From positions 9,859,746-9,923,745 of the forward strand of contig CM067311.1 of the NCBI GenBank assembly GCA_034231615.1: 64,000 nt of DNA, in the 5' to 3' direction. The notes under the pieces are model-generated. The model saw nothing but the letters and a program-made list of their open reading frames with translations. It searched no databases and had not been told where the DNA came from. Positions 34,190 to 44,600 of the stretch are shown here, piece by piece. Position 1 is the first letter of the stretch. Each line of letters starts with the position of its first letter. Both the position numbers and the translations under genes were made by a program. The DNA comes from Meghimatium bilineatum. Its lineage: Eukaryota > Mollusca > Gastropoda > Stylommatophora > Philomycidae.

Positions 34190-34610
34190 AATGTGCTGGT
34201 ACTTGTTTCACATATTGTACTGTCCTGGTATCTGTTTCACACACCGTACTGTCCTGTAACACACATAACTGTAACCTGTTTCACATATTGTACTGTCCTT
34301 TAACATGTTTCACATATTGTACTGTCCTGTAAGTTTCACATACTGTATTGTCCTTGTACCTATTTCGCACACTACTGTGCTTGTACAGTGAAATCCCTCT
34401 ATAGCCACACCCTTTTATAACAATTTCATATTTAACACTTTTCAAAATCCCCAATTATATTTATTCACTATTGTTTGTACTGTATATAACAAATTTCTGT
34501 TACTACATACATATTTTGTCAGGACCAAGTTGTTATAATGGGATTTCACTGTACTTGTTTCAGATACTATACTGTCCTGGTATCTGTTTCACATAATGTA
34601 AAGTCTTAGT
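34190..34610. repeat. Degenerate minisatellite split by a MITE
   Basis: Repeats of GTTTCACATATTGTACTGTC, loosely about 27-30 bp, before 34384 and again after 34553. Confidence 0.75.
34386..34551. mobile_element. TA-flanked MITE, intact 166-bp copy
   Basis: Left end CAGTGAAATCCCTCTATA and right end TATAATGGGATTTCACTG are inverted repeats, bordered by TA at 34384-34385 and 34552-34553. The TA duplication and CAGTGRAA-type end fit pogo/Tc1-type elements. It gives the family reference for three other copies here. Confidence 0.8.
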
Positions 34611-34754
34611 ACCTGGTACCCGCATTAAATGTCTGTACTTACTTGAGTTGAAATAAAACAAAATGTTTGTAAAATTGCATGTGTGTTCTTGTACATTGCC
34701 CTTAGAAATAAACTCCGCCTAAAAAAAAGTCTTCATACGTGGAATATGGGATTT

Positions 34755-35080
34755 CACTAAGTGGATTATGTTCTAGATACAGCTGGATTGAAGTTGCTAA
34801 CCAACAATCTTTAAATGCTAGAACTGTGTGGACAGAACACTTTTATGATGGTCTCAATCATTGATCTATTACTTGCAATTCTGTGATAGTACCAAATATC
34901 ACAAGATCCTTCCAATGACAAGCATGATGCTCCACAATCATGGAAGAGGCAAAAGAACATTTGTATTCGAAAGACTATAGTCTGGTCTCCATGTCCGCAG
35001 TGTGTCCAACTCTCACAACCATACAGCACATCTGAAAGCACTAGTGAGTTATAAAGTTTGATTTTCACTAGAACACTGTT
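34755..35080 (-). mobile_element. LINE RT fragment, antisense
   Basis: The minus strand reads MKIKLYNSLVLSDVLYGCES then WT, the thumb-side YNSxVLSxLLYGCESWT block of LINE RTs. Only this end is present. Confidence 0.65.
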
Positions 35081-35590
35081 TTACATGAAAACCATCTAAA
35101 AGATGGATCAAAGACGTCACAGGAACAAGCTTATAAACAGCACACAAGGCCATCTGGCAGTGACATCACAACTACTAAAAAATCGCAATCGACAATGACA
35201 TAAAAAAAACTGCTAAAAAAATTATGATCGGTGCAGATTACTTTAAAACTGTGGGAGCGTTTAGACACATGATATGTCATTGAACCCAATTTCCTATTGT
35301 GCGTCACTGCCAGAGGCTATTGTGTTCTTTTCATTGTATGGCAACACATGAGTAGGCTCTCATAGTTACGTGCAATATGGTAGAGTTCAACGTGTTTCTG
35401 TCGATAGGTTAAAAAAAAGGCCCAGGTGAGCGGATGCTTACAAATTAGTTATCTTGTACTCATGTTAGTGCGCCGTGAACTGAGTGACTGGGTCAGTAAA
35501 TGTCATTAACAGAATACCTTTCCTCTATTTATCCATTATGGTATGGTGGCCATTGTGTTAATTAATTTGTCTTTGTTAGGTCAAAGCAAG
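35081..35590. other. Intergenic sequence, weak LINE traces
   Basis: 35098-35150 (RWIKDVTGT on the plus strand) may be a LINE C-terminus. Nothing else is recognised. Confidence 0.35.
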
Positions 35591-36000
35591 AACATATTTT
35601 ACCAACAAGAATCGCATGTGCATTACCTGGACACAAAATAAGAGTGGTAATACCGCCACATCACATGCATGTCGTAAGAAACGACTAAGAAAGTTGACAT
35701 TTGTGACTGTGATCTGGTATGTTTGGCGTTAAATCAACAACCTCTAACAATAAGATCGCTGTGATGAAGTTTGCAGAAGATCAATGCCTGGCCTGCTGGA
35801 AGGGAATACACCTTTTATAAACATTTACAGTATGCCTCGAGATTTGAAGAAAGTCACAGTAAAGTGCATAGAAGAATATTAAGAACACAATGGACAGATA
35901 AAAAGCGTAATGAAGATATCGTGAAAGAAGTTAATTCAAAAAGAGAACTGCTTACACGTAACTGAAAGATACAGTCAACATTTTAACTCCGGCAAGGTGT
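35591..36000 (+). mobile_element. Retroposon and LINE fragment
   Basis: CATGCATGTCGTAAGAAACG (35663) is a core shared with 31570-31850. Downstream, 35771-35965 encodes HRRILRTQWTDKKRNEDIVK then EVNSKRELLTR, a LINE late-RT region. Confidence 0.6.
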
Positions 36001-36750
36001 TCAACTCCCAGCGAACTCTTCTCTTGTTTATATATTGTCCATTGTATGACGCTAATAGACAATATATTGCTCACTGTACCTACATTTATTAAATTATTTC
36101 TCATCTCAGAGCACGGTTCTGATATACGAAACCTTTGTCAACTGCGTAGACTGCATAGACAGAGGGGTAACAATTCTCAATCGAACATCATCTACACAGA
36201 CCGAGATCGATTCACAAGGGGTTATCCATAAATTAAGTGAATAAATACGGTGTGGGTGTCTGGAAAAGCTTGACCATTGTCAAAAAGGGGGAGGAAGTTT
36301 GAGAAAGACAAAAGTTAAAGTCGATAATATTGATTTCTTACAATTAAATTGTTTGAGTTTGAAAGAAAATGTCGAAAAAATCTTGAATTTTTTCGTGCTT
36401 TTCCCGCTAAAATATTTATATGTGGGGAGGGGGTTTGAAAGGTGAAAGAATGGTTTACAATTTTATTGAAATTGTAAAGGTGAAGGGTTCCTGCATTTTT
36501 GACAGTTATTGACAAGGAAGAGAGGCCAAAAATTGCAAAAGGCTGATCTGGAGCTAGCGTATTTATGTTGTTTTAATCATTATTCCCTCAGCGCGGATTA
36601 CGATGCATATGGCAGAAACCAGAGCTCCGTAGTTCCAGTTGTGTGATGTTACTCTGTGTAATTGTGTGTTTTAATAGTGTTTTAAAACTAATAGATCAAG
36701 TCAATAAATCAAGTAAAGAATATTGATAATATTGATAAACATAAAAAAAA
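36001..36750. other. Intergenic sequence, nothing recognised
   Basis: AT-rich, with no open frame above 70 codons and no clear repeat. Confidence 0.6.
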
Positions 36751-36754
36751 CAAC

Positions 36755-37400
36755 AAACCATGATAATTAGCAAAGTCACAGAGGAACAGGTGCTAAACAT
36801 ATAAATACATGGAGAGAAAGTACAAGTAGAACATTATCAATATCTCGGACACATAATCACAAATTATGGCAGATGTGAAACAGAAGTTAAAAGAATATGA
36901 ATGGCTAAAAGTACCTTCAGTGACATGAGAAAAATATGAACATCTAAACAGATTACAAAGTTAAAAATGAGAATTATAAAATGTTACATCTGTCTTATAA
37001 TATATGGCTCAGAAACATTGACAATAAACAAACAATTACAAAACAGAATTGATGCCTTTGAGATATGTTATACAGAAGAATAGGGAGAAAATCATGGAAA
37101 GAGATGAAAACAAAAAAATAGGTTCTAATAACATTTAGTATGAAGAAAGAACTATTAAAAAAAAGATCCAGCAAATACAATATTTTGAACATATTAAAAG
37201 ACATGACACCTTGTTGAAAACATTACTTGAGGATTAAATCGAAGGGAGACGAGCAAGAGGTAGGCAGAGACAGATACAAGTTGGTGAGTAACATCACAAT
37301 ATGGACAGATTAGTCTAGCAGAGTGCACCACCAAGACAAGGGACAGGGGATGTTGGAGTTCTTTTGCAGCAAACCTTCATTGTGGAGACAACACTTAATG
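36755..37400 (+). mobile_element. RTE-like LINE 3' end
   Basis: Broken frames give [30 protein letters not shown] and SKQITKLKMRIIKCYIC, and end LAECTTKTRDRGCW, NLHCGDNT. This is the C-terminal half of an RTE-like LINE. At least six stops or shifts; no RT catalytic box. Confidence 0.75.
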
Positions 37401-37843
37401 ATGATGATGTTGATAAAAGTACAAGGCAAGAATACAGAAAGAAATCGTTACTGGTACAGGTAGCATCCAAGGGGGACACAATATTGTTGAATTTATGGAC
37501 TTCGACAAAGCATTTAATGAGTGGTTTGGACGAATCTCACATCTATCTCTTACCAAAATGCACCTCGTAGAAGTGCTTTTATGATCTAGTTATTGCTTAA
37601 CACCAAAAATCGCACCACAACAATGCAATCTCTTTTCAGCCCATGAATTGTACTGTAACGGAACTATTCCGGTTATAATACAAATGATTCGCAGATATTG
37701 TTCTATTTTTAGGACCTGTGTAGACCCGAGTATTTAGGTGGGAATATTTTTTATATGACTCTGGAGATCTTCGAAAAGAGCATGAGTCATGTACACCATT
37801 CTGTTTTTTTTTAAAATAATTCCTCAAAGCTTCCTACTTAATA

Positions 37844-38304
37844 CAGTAGAATCCCGTTATAACAACTTGGTCCGGACCGACAAAATATTTATGTAATAAC
37901 AGAAATTCACTATATACAGTAAACAATAAATATTATTGGGAATTTTACAAGTTGTAATTGTATGCCTCAGAACGGGACACAACCAACTCTGCAGTCACAT
38001 GTACACAAAGTTCAAGATTGGTAACACGGCCATGTGGACAGGCAGAAAAGAGTGCCAAACATATACTTCAAGATTGCCCTGAGTATGAAACGCTGAGACA
38101 GACATATTTGACAGAAGAAACAACACTGAAATCAAAGCTCTATGGGCCACTGTATGAACCACAAAAGACAATGATTTTTATTAAGGAAACAGAATTACAG
38201 ATATAGACATGTTTCAAGTGAACGGAAGAAGAAGAATTGGGAATTTTGAAAAGTGTTATATAAGGAAATTTGTTATAAAAGAATGTGATATAAGTATTTC
38301 ACTA
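37844..38304. mobile_element. TA-flanked MITE interrupted by a LINE end
   Basis: Left end CAGTAGAATCCCGTTATAAC, right end near AAGTATTTCACTA, TA on both sides (37842-37843, 38305-38306). Without the insert and one duplication the element is about 160 bp, close to the intact 166-bp copy. Confidence 0.75.
37947..38235 (+). mobile_element. RNase H-type LINE 3' end nested in a MITE
   Basis: Flanked by ATTGGGAATTTT at 37935-37946 and 38236-38247. It carries the CLRTGHNQLCSHMYTKFKIG region (one frame shift) and AKHILQDCPEYETLRQT, then the GAACGGAAGAAGAAGA tail. The perfect 12-bp duplication proves insertion into the MITE. Confidence 0.85.
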
Positions 38305-38689
38305 TATTCATAATGTGGTAGTCATCTCGTGTTAGTAATTTCTGACTGATTTGACCATCACTAACCAACAATTAAATAATGTAGTGCTAAAGAAGTACGC
38401 AATGAAATGAAAGTTGCATAACAGTGACGATATTATAACACACAGATAAAGTATAATTTATTTTTTTATAAAACTGAATAATAACTTGTCATTCAATTCT
38501 ACAATGAACATAAAACCGTACAATAAAAGATAAACACATTCATACACCTGATCAGTGAACATATGATTCTACTCGTACACCAGATCCCTCCAAATGTATT
38601 TTTCCCATTTTCTGTGCTTTTCCCAACATTGTGTTATCAATGTCAGGCGTGGATACTAAATAACAAATAAGAGGGAAAGATTACTACGT

Positions 38690-38935
38690 GTGAAAAGATG
38701 TCTACGAAAACCAGCAAACAGAACAAGAAGAGATCATGTGATGAATGAAAAGATTACATGAACATCTGTGGTCAAATATATTGAAAAACAGAGACTATTA
38801 GTTTGATTACTTAGCGAGAATGAATCCATATTGGCCAGCAGAAAGAGCATACAACATGAGAATGGAAATGAGGAAGACCAAAAAGAAGGTGGACTGAAGG
38901 AGTACCAACATTCTGAGACGTTACTACATATCAAG
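38690..38935 (+). mobile_element. L2-like LINE C-terminal fragment
   Basis: Broken frames give CLRKPANRTRRDHVMNEKI, VVKYIEKQRL, MNPYWPAERAYNMRME and GRPKRRWTEGV, the same C-terminal order as 44700-45290. 38308-38690 before it shows nothing. Confidence 0.65.
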
Positions 38936-39044
38936 TGACCAAACTTACCACAGCCTGAATACCGATTGTCATTAAATCCTGCTGCGTCTAACAGCAAAAG
39001 CAGAAGGAAGACAACAGATAGTTCTTTTCCTCCATTTGCTCATG

Positions 39045-39190
39045 CATGTCACTGTCTTTCTCCATGAGTTTAGTACATGTCAGTTTCTTTCTCCATGAGT
39101 TTAGTACATGTTAGTTTCTTTCTCCATGAGTTTAGTGTATGCCAGTTTCTTTCTCCATGAGTTTAATGCATGTAAGTCTTTTGTCCATGG
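39045..39190. repeat. 31-bp minisatellite, about 4.5 copies
   Basis: Unit contains CAGTTTCTTTCTCCATGAGT and TTAGTACATG. The last copy is degraded. Confidence 0.9.
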
Positions 39191-39489
39191 ATTTAAGTGT
39201 TTGCCACATAATTTTTCACATTGGGTTCAAGTACCTGTTACAATTCCTTGTTTTCCCATTTCCCTATAGGTTTAATTAACAGACTGTTGTGTTTTTCTAA
39301 ATATTTTATTTTGGAATTTATTTGCTACAAATATTGTTTATGGTGGAGTGCGTCTTGGACAACCTAGGTAGCAGGTACAAAAGATACTGCAGGCAACTGC
39401 ATCCTGACCAATGAGATAGTCTCTAAATTATATCCTATACAAAGTTTTGCCTGAAGAATTTCTGAGGAAATTTTCCCAAACAAACATAT

Positions 39490-39720
39490 CAATAAAACCC
39501 ATAACCCTTCAGGGTCGTAGGGGTACCACATTGGAAGCTTCAGCTCACAGAGTCCTCCAGCGAATTCTATCCTCAGCGATGCGGATGAGTGTGGAAATAT
39601 CTAGCCCTGTCCATTCCTTGATGTTGTCTGTCCATGTCTTTATTTGTCCTCCTCTGCTTCTTCCACCCTCGACAGTTCCCTGCAGTATTGTTTTTGATGA
39701 GGAATCGTGCCTAAACAAAC
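39490..39720 (-). mobile_element. LINE C-terminal fragment, antisense
   Basis: The minus strand reads [20 protein letters not shown] then [20 protein letters not shown] and [10 protein letters not shown], matching the sense copy at 17557-17790 at high identity. Confidence 0.75.
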
Positions 39721-40149
39721 ATATAGAGATCGTTGAAAGTGGAAGTTGTGCTTCTAAATACCGTAACATGGAAGTTGAGGTTTTTCCGCTATATAAATAG
39801 ATATAAAACAAAAGAGAAATTTGTGCTGGTAATTGAAAGTATGATTCCAGGCAAAAGAGAGAACAGCTGAGCAAAGCTCAGATGGAGCAAAGACGAAGTG
39901 AATGAGCATGTCTTTAGATGACGCAGGCCAACTCATCCAGAACGGTGAGGAGTTCTGAACATCCATAAAGAAAACATTCAACAAAGAACATCATCTGATA
40001 ATATTATTGTGAAATAACCGTAGCAGCTATGCACGCGGTTGTGTCTGTGGGTCTCACAATTTGGGCCACTAGATAAACCACCCATGCAACATAAAACCTT
40101 AGTAGATGACATGCCGTTATATTGAGGCTCTCTTATAGAAGCTTTGTAT

Positions 40150-40430
40150 CATGTCATGTATACAATTATAGACCCCTCTGCGTAGAAGGCTCATTCAGGC
40201 ATTACACTCAGCCGAAAACTACGTCTCCTGGGTATGAAAGAAAGCTCAGAAAAACCACCTCACTATACATAGAGTAAGAGCTAATCTTTCACAATTCCTG
40301 GGGTTCTCAAACAAACAACCGTAGCAGTAAATAACTGCAGCAGTCACTCAAACAAATAAACTATACATCCAACCAAACAAATAAACTATACATCCAACCA
40401 AACAAATAAACTATACATCCAACCAACAAA
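40150..40430. repeat. Dispersed repeat plus 25-bp tandem repeat
   Basis: CTGGGTATGAAAGAAAGCTC and AGAAAAACCACCTCACTA resemble 12680-12715 (CTGGGTATGAAATAAAGTTC, TGAAAAACCACCACACTG), so both are copies of one repeat. AACCAAACAAATAAACTATA recurs three to four times at 40350-40430. Confidence 0.6.
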
Positions 40431-40544
40431 TGAACTATGCATTTGGTGATATGTTTGCATTCATCATAGCATAAAAAACTTATACTTTTATTGACAAAAA
40501 TAAAATTGTTGTTTTGCTATATCAACTGCTTTTTTTTGGATTGT

Positions 40545-40890
40545 TTGAGATAAAACGAGATGTGGATATACAAAAGAATAGGGAGAACATGGAAAGAGAA
40601 GAAAACAAAGATGTTCTAACAACACTTAATAGGAAGTATTAAGAGAAATAAAGATCAAGCCAATAAAATATTTTGGACACATTAAAAAGACATGACACCT
40701 TGTTTGAGACCTTACTTGAGTGTAAAGTCGAAGGGAGGCGAGCAAGAGGTAGACATAGATATAAGTGGGAGAGTAACATCACAAGATCAACAAGTTACAG
40801 TCTAGCAGACTGCACCACCAAAACAAGAAACAGGGGATGTTGGAGGTCTGTTGCAGTCAAGCTTCGTTGCGGAGACAACACTTGATGATG
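40545..40890 (+). mobile_element. RTE-like LINE 3' end
   Basis: 40673-40885 encodes KRHDTLFETLLECKVEGRRA then [34 protein letters not shown] and GDNT, the C-terminus also found at 37180-37400. Confidence 0.75.
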
Positions 40891-41011
40891 AATTGTTGTG
40901 GCCATATTTTGGACAAGTAGTAAAAAATGACCAACTTTGATGAGACCATAAGGTTGCATGCTTTAATGTGATTGTCTGCATGCAGAATGGTGGAGTATGC
41001 CTTCTACACAC

Positions 41012-41093
41012 ACTTCTGAGAGAAGTTATCTTCTCAAAGCTAAGAAGAGTTATCTTCTCAAAGCTAAGAAGAGTTATCTTCTCAAAGCATTTG
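41012..41093. repeat. 24-bp tandem repeat, about 3 copies
   Basis: AGTTATCTTCTCAAAGCTAA recurs three times. Confidence 0.9.
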
Positions 41094-41267
41094 CATATCA
41101 CTAAAAGTTAGAATATTTTAGTTATAAAAGACACAGGTTCTGGATAAACCCTCTATTGCAAATAGGGAAAAAAGAGCCTCATTGCTTTCCTAGGAGTTGA
41201 AAAACACAAACATCTACAGTTCTAGAGCTGATAAAGAAAAAGGAAATATTAAACAGAAAGTGTTTTG

Positions 41268-41669
41268 CTAGGTTTTTGTATCTAAGAGATCTTTCTTAGG
41301 TTTATCTTGTTTCTCTGTTTCATCAGGTAAAAAAAATGTTTGAGTTACGGAAGATGCTTTTTCCAACTGTTTAGCAACTAATTTTTTCATATTCTTGTTT
41401 TCTTCATAAAATTCCTTTGGTAAGTGCAGATGAAGAATTTTAAAGAAATGCAACATATTTGCAACATCTTTGTCATCCAGCTTGTGCTCTTGAGCAATAT
41501 TTGCTACTGTAAATTTCTGTGGATCTGATAAGTGCTGACCAAGAATGCTGAAAACTGTTTTCAGAGTTACACGTCCTTCCGGAACATCACCAGAGTGATC
41601 TAGTGCACCCATTTCTGTCTCCGGTGCTTGTATTCTGTTCAATGGTAGAGGTTTACTTGATGTTTTTGG
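41268..41669 (-). CDS. NDUFAF4: NDUFAF4 exon 3
   Basis: 133 codons and stop. The acceptor on the minus strand is AAAATTTCAG. It encodes PKTSSKPLPLNRIQAPETEM, the EGRVTL block and the conserved helical LDDKDVANMLHFFKILHLHL, then a 40-residue tail rich in Lys, Glu and Asp absent from the human protein. Confidence 0.93.
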   Translation of the reverse strand, partial: PKTSSKPLPLNRIQAPETEMGALDHSGDVPEGRVTLKTVFSILGQHLSDPQKFTVANIAQEHKLDDKDVANMLHFFKILHLHLPKEFYEENKNMKKLVAKQLEKASSVTQTFFLPDETEKQDKPKKDLLDTKT

Positions 41670-44600
41670 CTGAAATTTTGAAATTAAAAAATTAAATCAA
41701 ATGGAACTGGGGAGTTGAACTACCTGGGTAGTATTATGAACAGATACAAGATATAAAAAAACAGAATAACTAGAGACAGAACAGAATTTGTGTTTTTAAA
41801 AATATAAATACAAGTTAAGATAGCAGTTTGTGTGTGGACTGTTGACACTGTATATGTTCTATACAGGATAAATTACACACAGTAGCATCACATTGCTCGA
41901 ACTGGAGAGCTCTGGTTTCTGTCTTATGCACCATATTTGGCGCTGAAGGAACATAGATATAGGATATTTTCCTAGTATTATATATAATATACTGACAAAG
42001 TCAGATGTGAAAGTTTGGTTCAAATAAAACGGTTCCATTCTCTGGATTACATCCTGCTAAAAATCTAGTAGGACCATTGTCCTGATATAAGAAAGATCCT
42101 GTGGGAGTTTGAGAAAGAAAAAATAAATAAATATGAGATAAACTAACGGGCATCGATTGCTGAGATTAAGAAACTTGACAAAACAGATGTAAAGCAAGAT
42201 ACTGTACGCCCTATGTGAATAATGACTGCACATAGGGTGCAGGGTAACGATGATGAAATAATTCCTGTAGCTGTGAGCAGGTAGCTCTTGAGTCTATAGT
42301 CATTCTGACACAAGCACGGGTTCTTCTTAGTTGTGTCACTGAGATGACACCAGGACGCATATGAGGTTGCTTCAAAGACATGTTGTAATAGGATGATTTT
42401 ATGGATATATGATTAGTCCTTGAAGGGAGGCATTATAATACAACATGATCATTATGTCCTGACAGGAGAACATTACACACTTCAGGGCCAACTATCTCAT
42501 CATTCTTCTGTCAGATTTGTTGACCCAGTGGTAGTGATAGCATATCAAGAATTTCCCTTCACTGAGGAGTCTGCCACAAAAGGACAAAGGTGCAATGTCC
42601 ACTGGCGTTCGTCACTTCATCATCCATGGGGACGATTTGATAGAAGGCAAAAGTAAGAAATTGAGACAGACATGAAGTGGCAATGATTATTTTTTTCACA
42701 GATGAACGGTGTCACCCTATCCCAACTTTACTTAGTCGTCTCCCACGATATTCCTAGAATGAAGGCAGTGGTCCTATTCCTTGCATTCTGAACTAGAAGT
42801 CCAGGCTTTGGTTGCCATACGGGTGGTGTGGTAAAGAAGGGATAAAACCGTACAGAGAGGGATAGCCACATCCTAACAGATAGCCAGGATCCTGAGCAAT
42901 ATTCCTTACTGACTAACTAAACTTCATGAGTAAAGTAGAAAACCTACTTTGGGGAATGTTAATTCCTAGTACACAAAGAACGATATGGTGAATGAGGCGA
43001 CTGAATTCAAACTAGATCAACTTTCGTTTTGTTACTGCATGTTTCCCTGTGAAGGAGTGCAGGGAGGCTTTCTATGGATGTAGCTATCATATTATATATT
43101 ATTAAAATTGGTAGTATATCCTATCCAGGACATAGCTATCAACCCAGCATTTGTTGGCTGTGGTGATTTTCTAGGCAATATAAATACGTTCAGTAGGTTA
43201 CCATTGCTTTCTGAACGGTCCGGATGCACAATTGCCTGTGGTGAGGATCGAACTCGGTACCTTTGCCATCACAGACGCGCTCTGTACCACTTAGCCACAG
43301 AGCCGGACATGTGGGGAAAAAAGGCCGCTTTGCCATAGCAGACGCCACGGCATGTACAGGAAAGAATTTGATTTTATGTCCGAAAGGAAAAATCCAGTTC
43401 TAATTGTGGATTGAACCCGGGACCTCAAACTAGATCAACTGCTCATAAGATGAAACAGTAAAATGTGTGGCATACATCATGATAATAAGATGTGACTGGC
43501 CAACATGGATAAGATTAGAACCTCTCCACATAATTCACCTGCTGTCTTGCGGGAAAGCTGGATGATAGCCAAAGTAGTAAAAGCAAACCTCACAAAATGC
43601 TGTTCAGTCAGCCAACCAAACATATATAAGCTCAGTGTCGTTCGATGAGAACCTGAACCTATCGCTGACAGAGCTGGTGTCGACCACAGAGCTTGTACTC
43701 CGTCGTTCCAGCAACTGCTACTTTTGTTTTGTGTGCTGTCAATGGTGCTGTCAGAGAAAAATGTGAATTTAACACATTTGATTGTAAACTTCGTTGCAAG
43801 CTTTAATCCTCACGCATACCAACTATTAGCCATTTTGAATTCAGACAACAAGATCTGCAAATGATGTCATGTCACTGAGCACACTAAATGTGCGTGAACA
43901 CAATCACCATTTTTTGTTAAGGTCGTCATATGTGCATTGAATTAATTTAAAAGGGTTACTTTAGTGATGTTATTACTACCTTATTTATAGAAGTCATAAA
44001 GTTTTAAAATTTTTGCTATATTAGACAGCAGCTTTTCAGCCGGCTTATTTCAATTTCTGATATTCCAAAGGTTGTTTTATATGTAATACCCGTACAAGAG
44101 ACTTCTGATTTTGTCGTTCATCTCTGATACAACAATTTTTATACTGTGTAGTATTTATAAAGCTAAACATACATTACTTTACAATTCATATAACATAAGA
44201 TAGTGTTGCTGATATATTTGACTTCTATAAGGCAGACAATATATCCCTGATGCAAATAAATTGACAATAAACAGAGTAGTAATTAGCACTTTTCAAGCAA
44301 ACAAACTAGGCATGAGATAGCAAATGCTGAACATACTTGTATGAGATTGTTCCTGGATTCCACATAAACATTCTTCAGATATCCATGCAACTTCTCATCT
44401 CTTATCTTTTGTGACTCAAGAAATCCAGAATGTTCTGGAAAGAAAAACACATTTAACTGTAGTTCTCAATAATACCACAACCTAATATAACATACAAACG
44501 ATGTAGAAGAAAGATAGGAACTCCTTTAAAAATATGATATTTAAGATCTAACAGTCAAAGTTCGGAAGATTTTTGACTACCTTAGCCTTACCTATTTTAC

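Larger units (their letters stand above)
41670..44336 (-). other. NDUFAF4 intron 2
   Basis: 2.7 kb with a GAA-tailed end (42005-42125), an unrecognised open frame at 42420-42656, a dispersed repeat near 42705-42960 and nested SINEs at 43025-43435. 43440-44330 shows nothing recognisable. Confidence 0.75.

Noticed and set aside
42420-42656. 78-codon open frame in NDUFAF4 intron 2
   Set aside because: No recognised family, no splice or promoter context, opposite strand to the gene.
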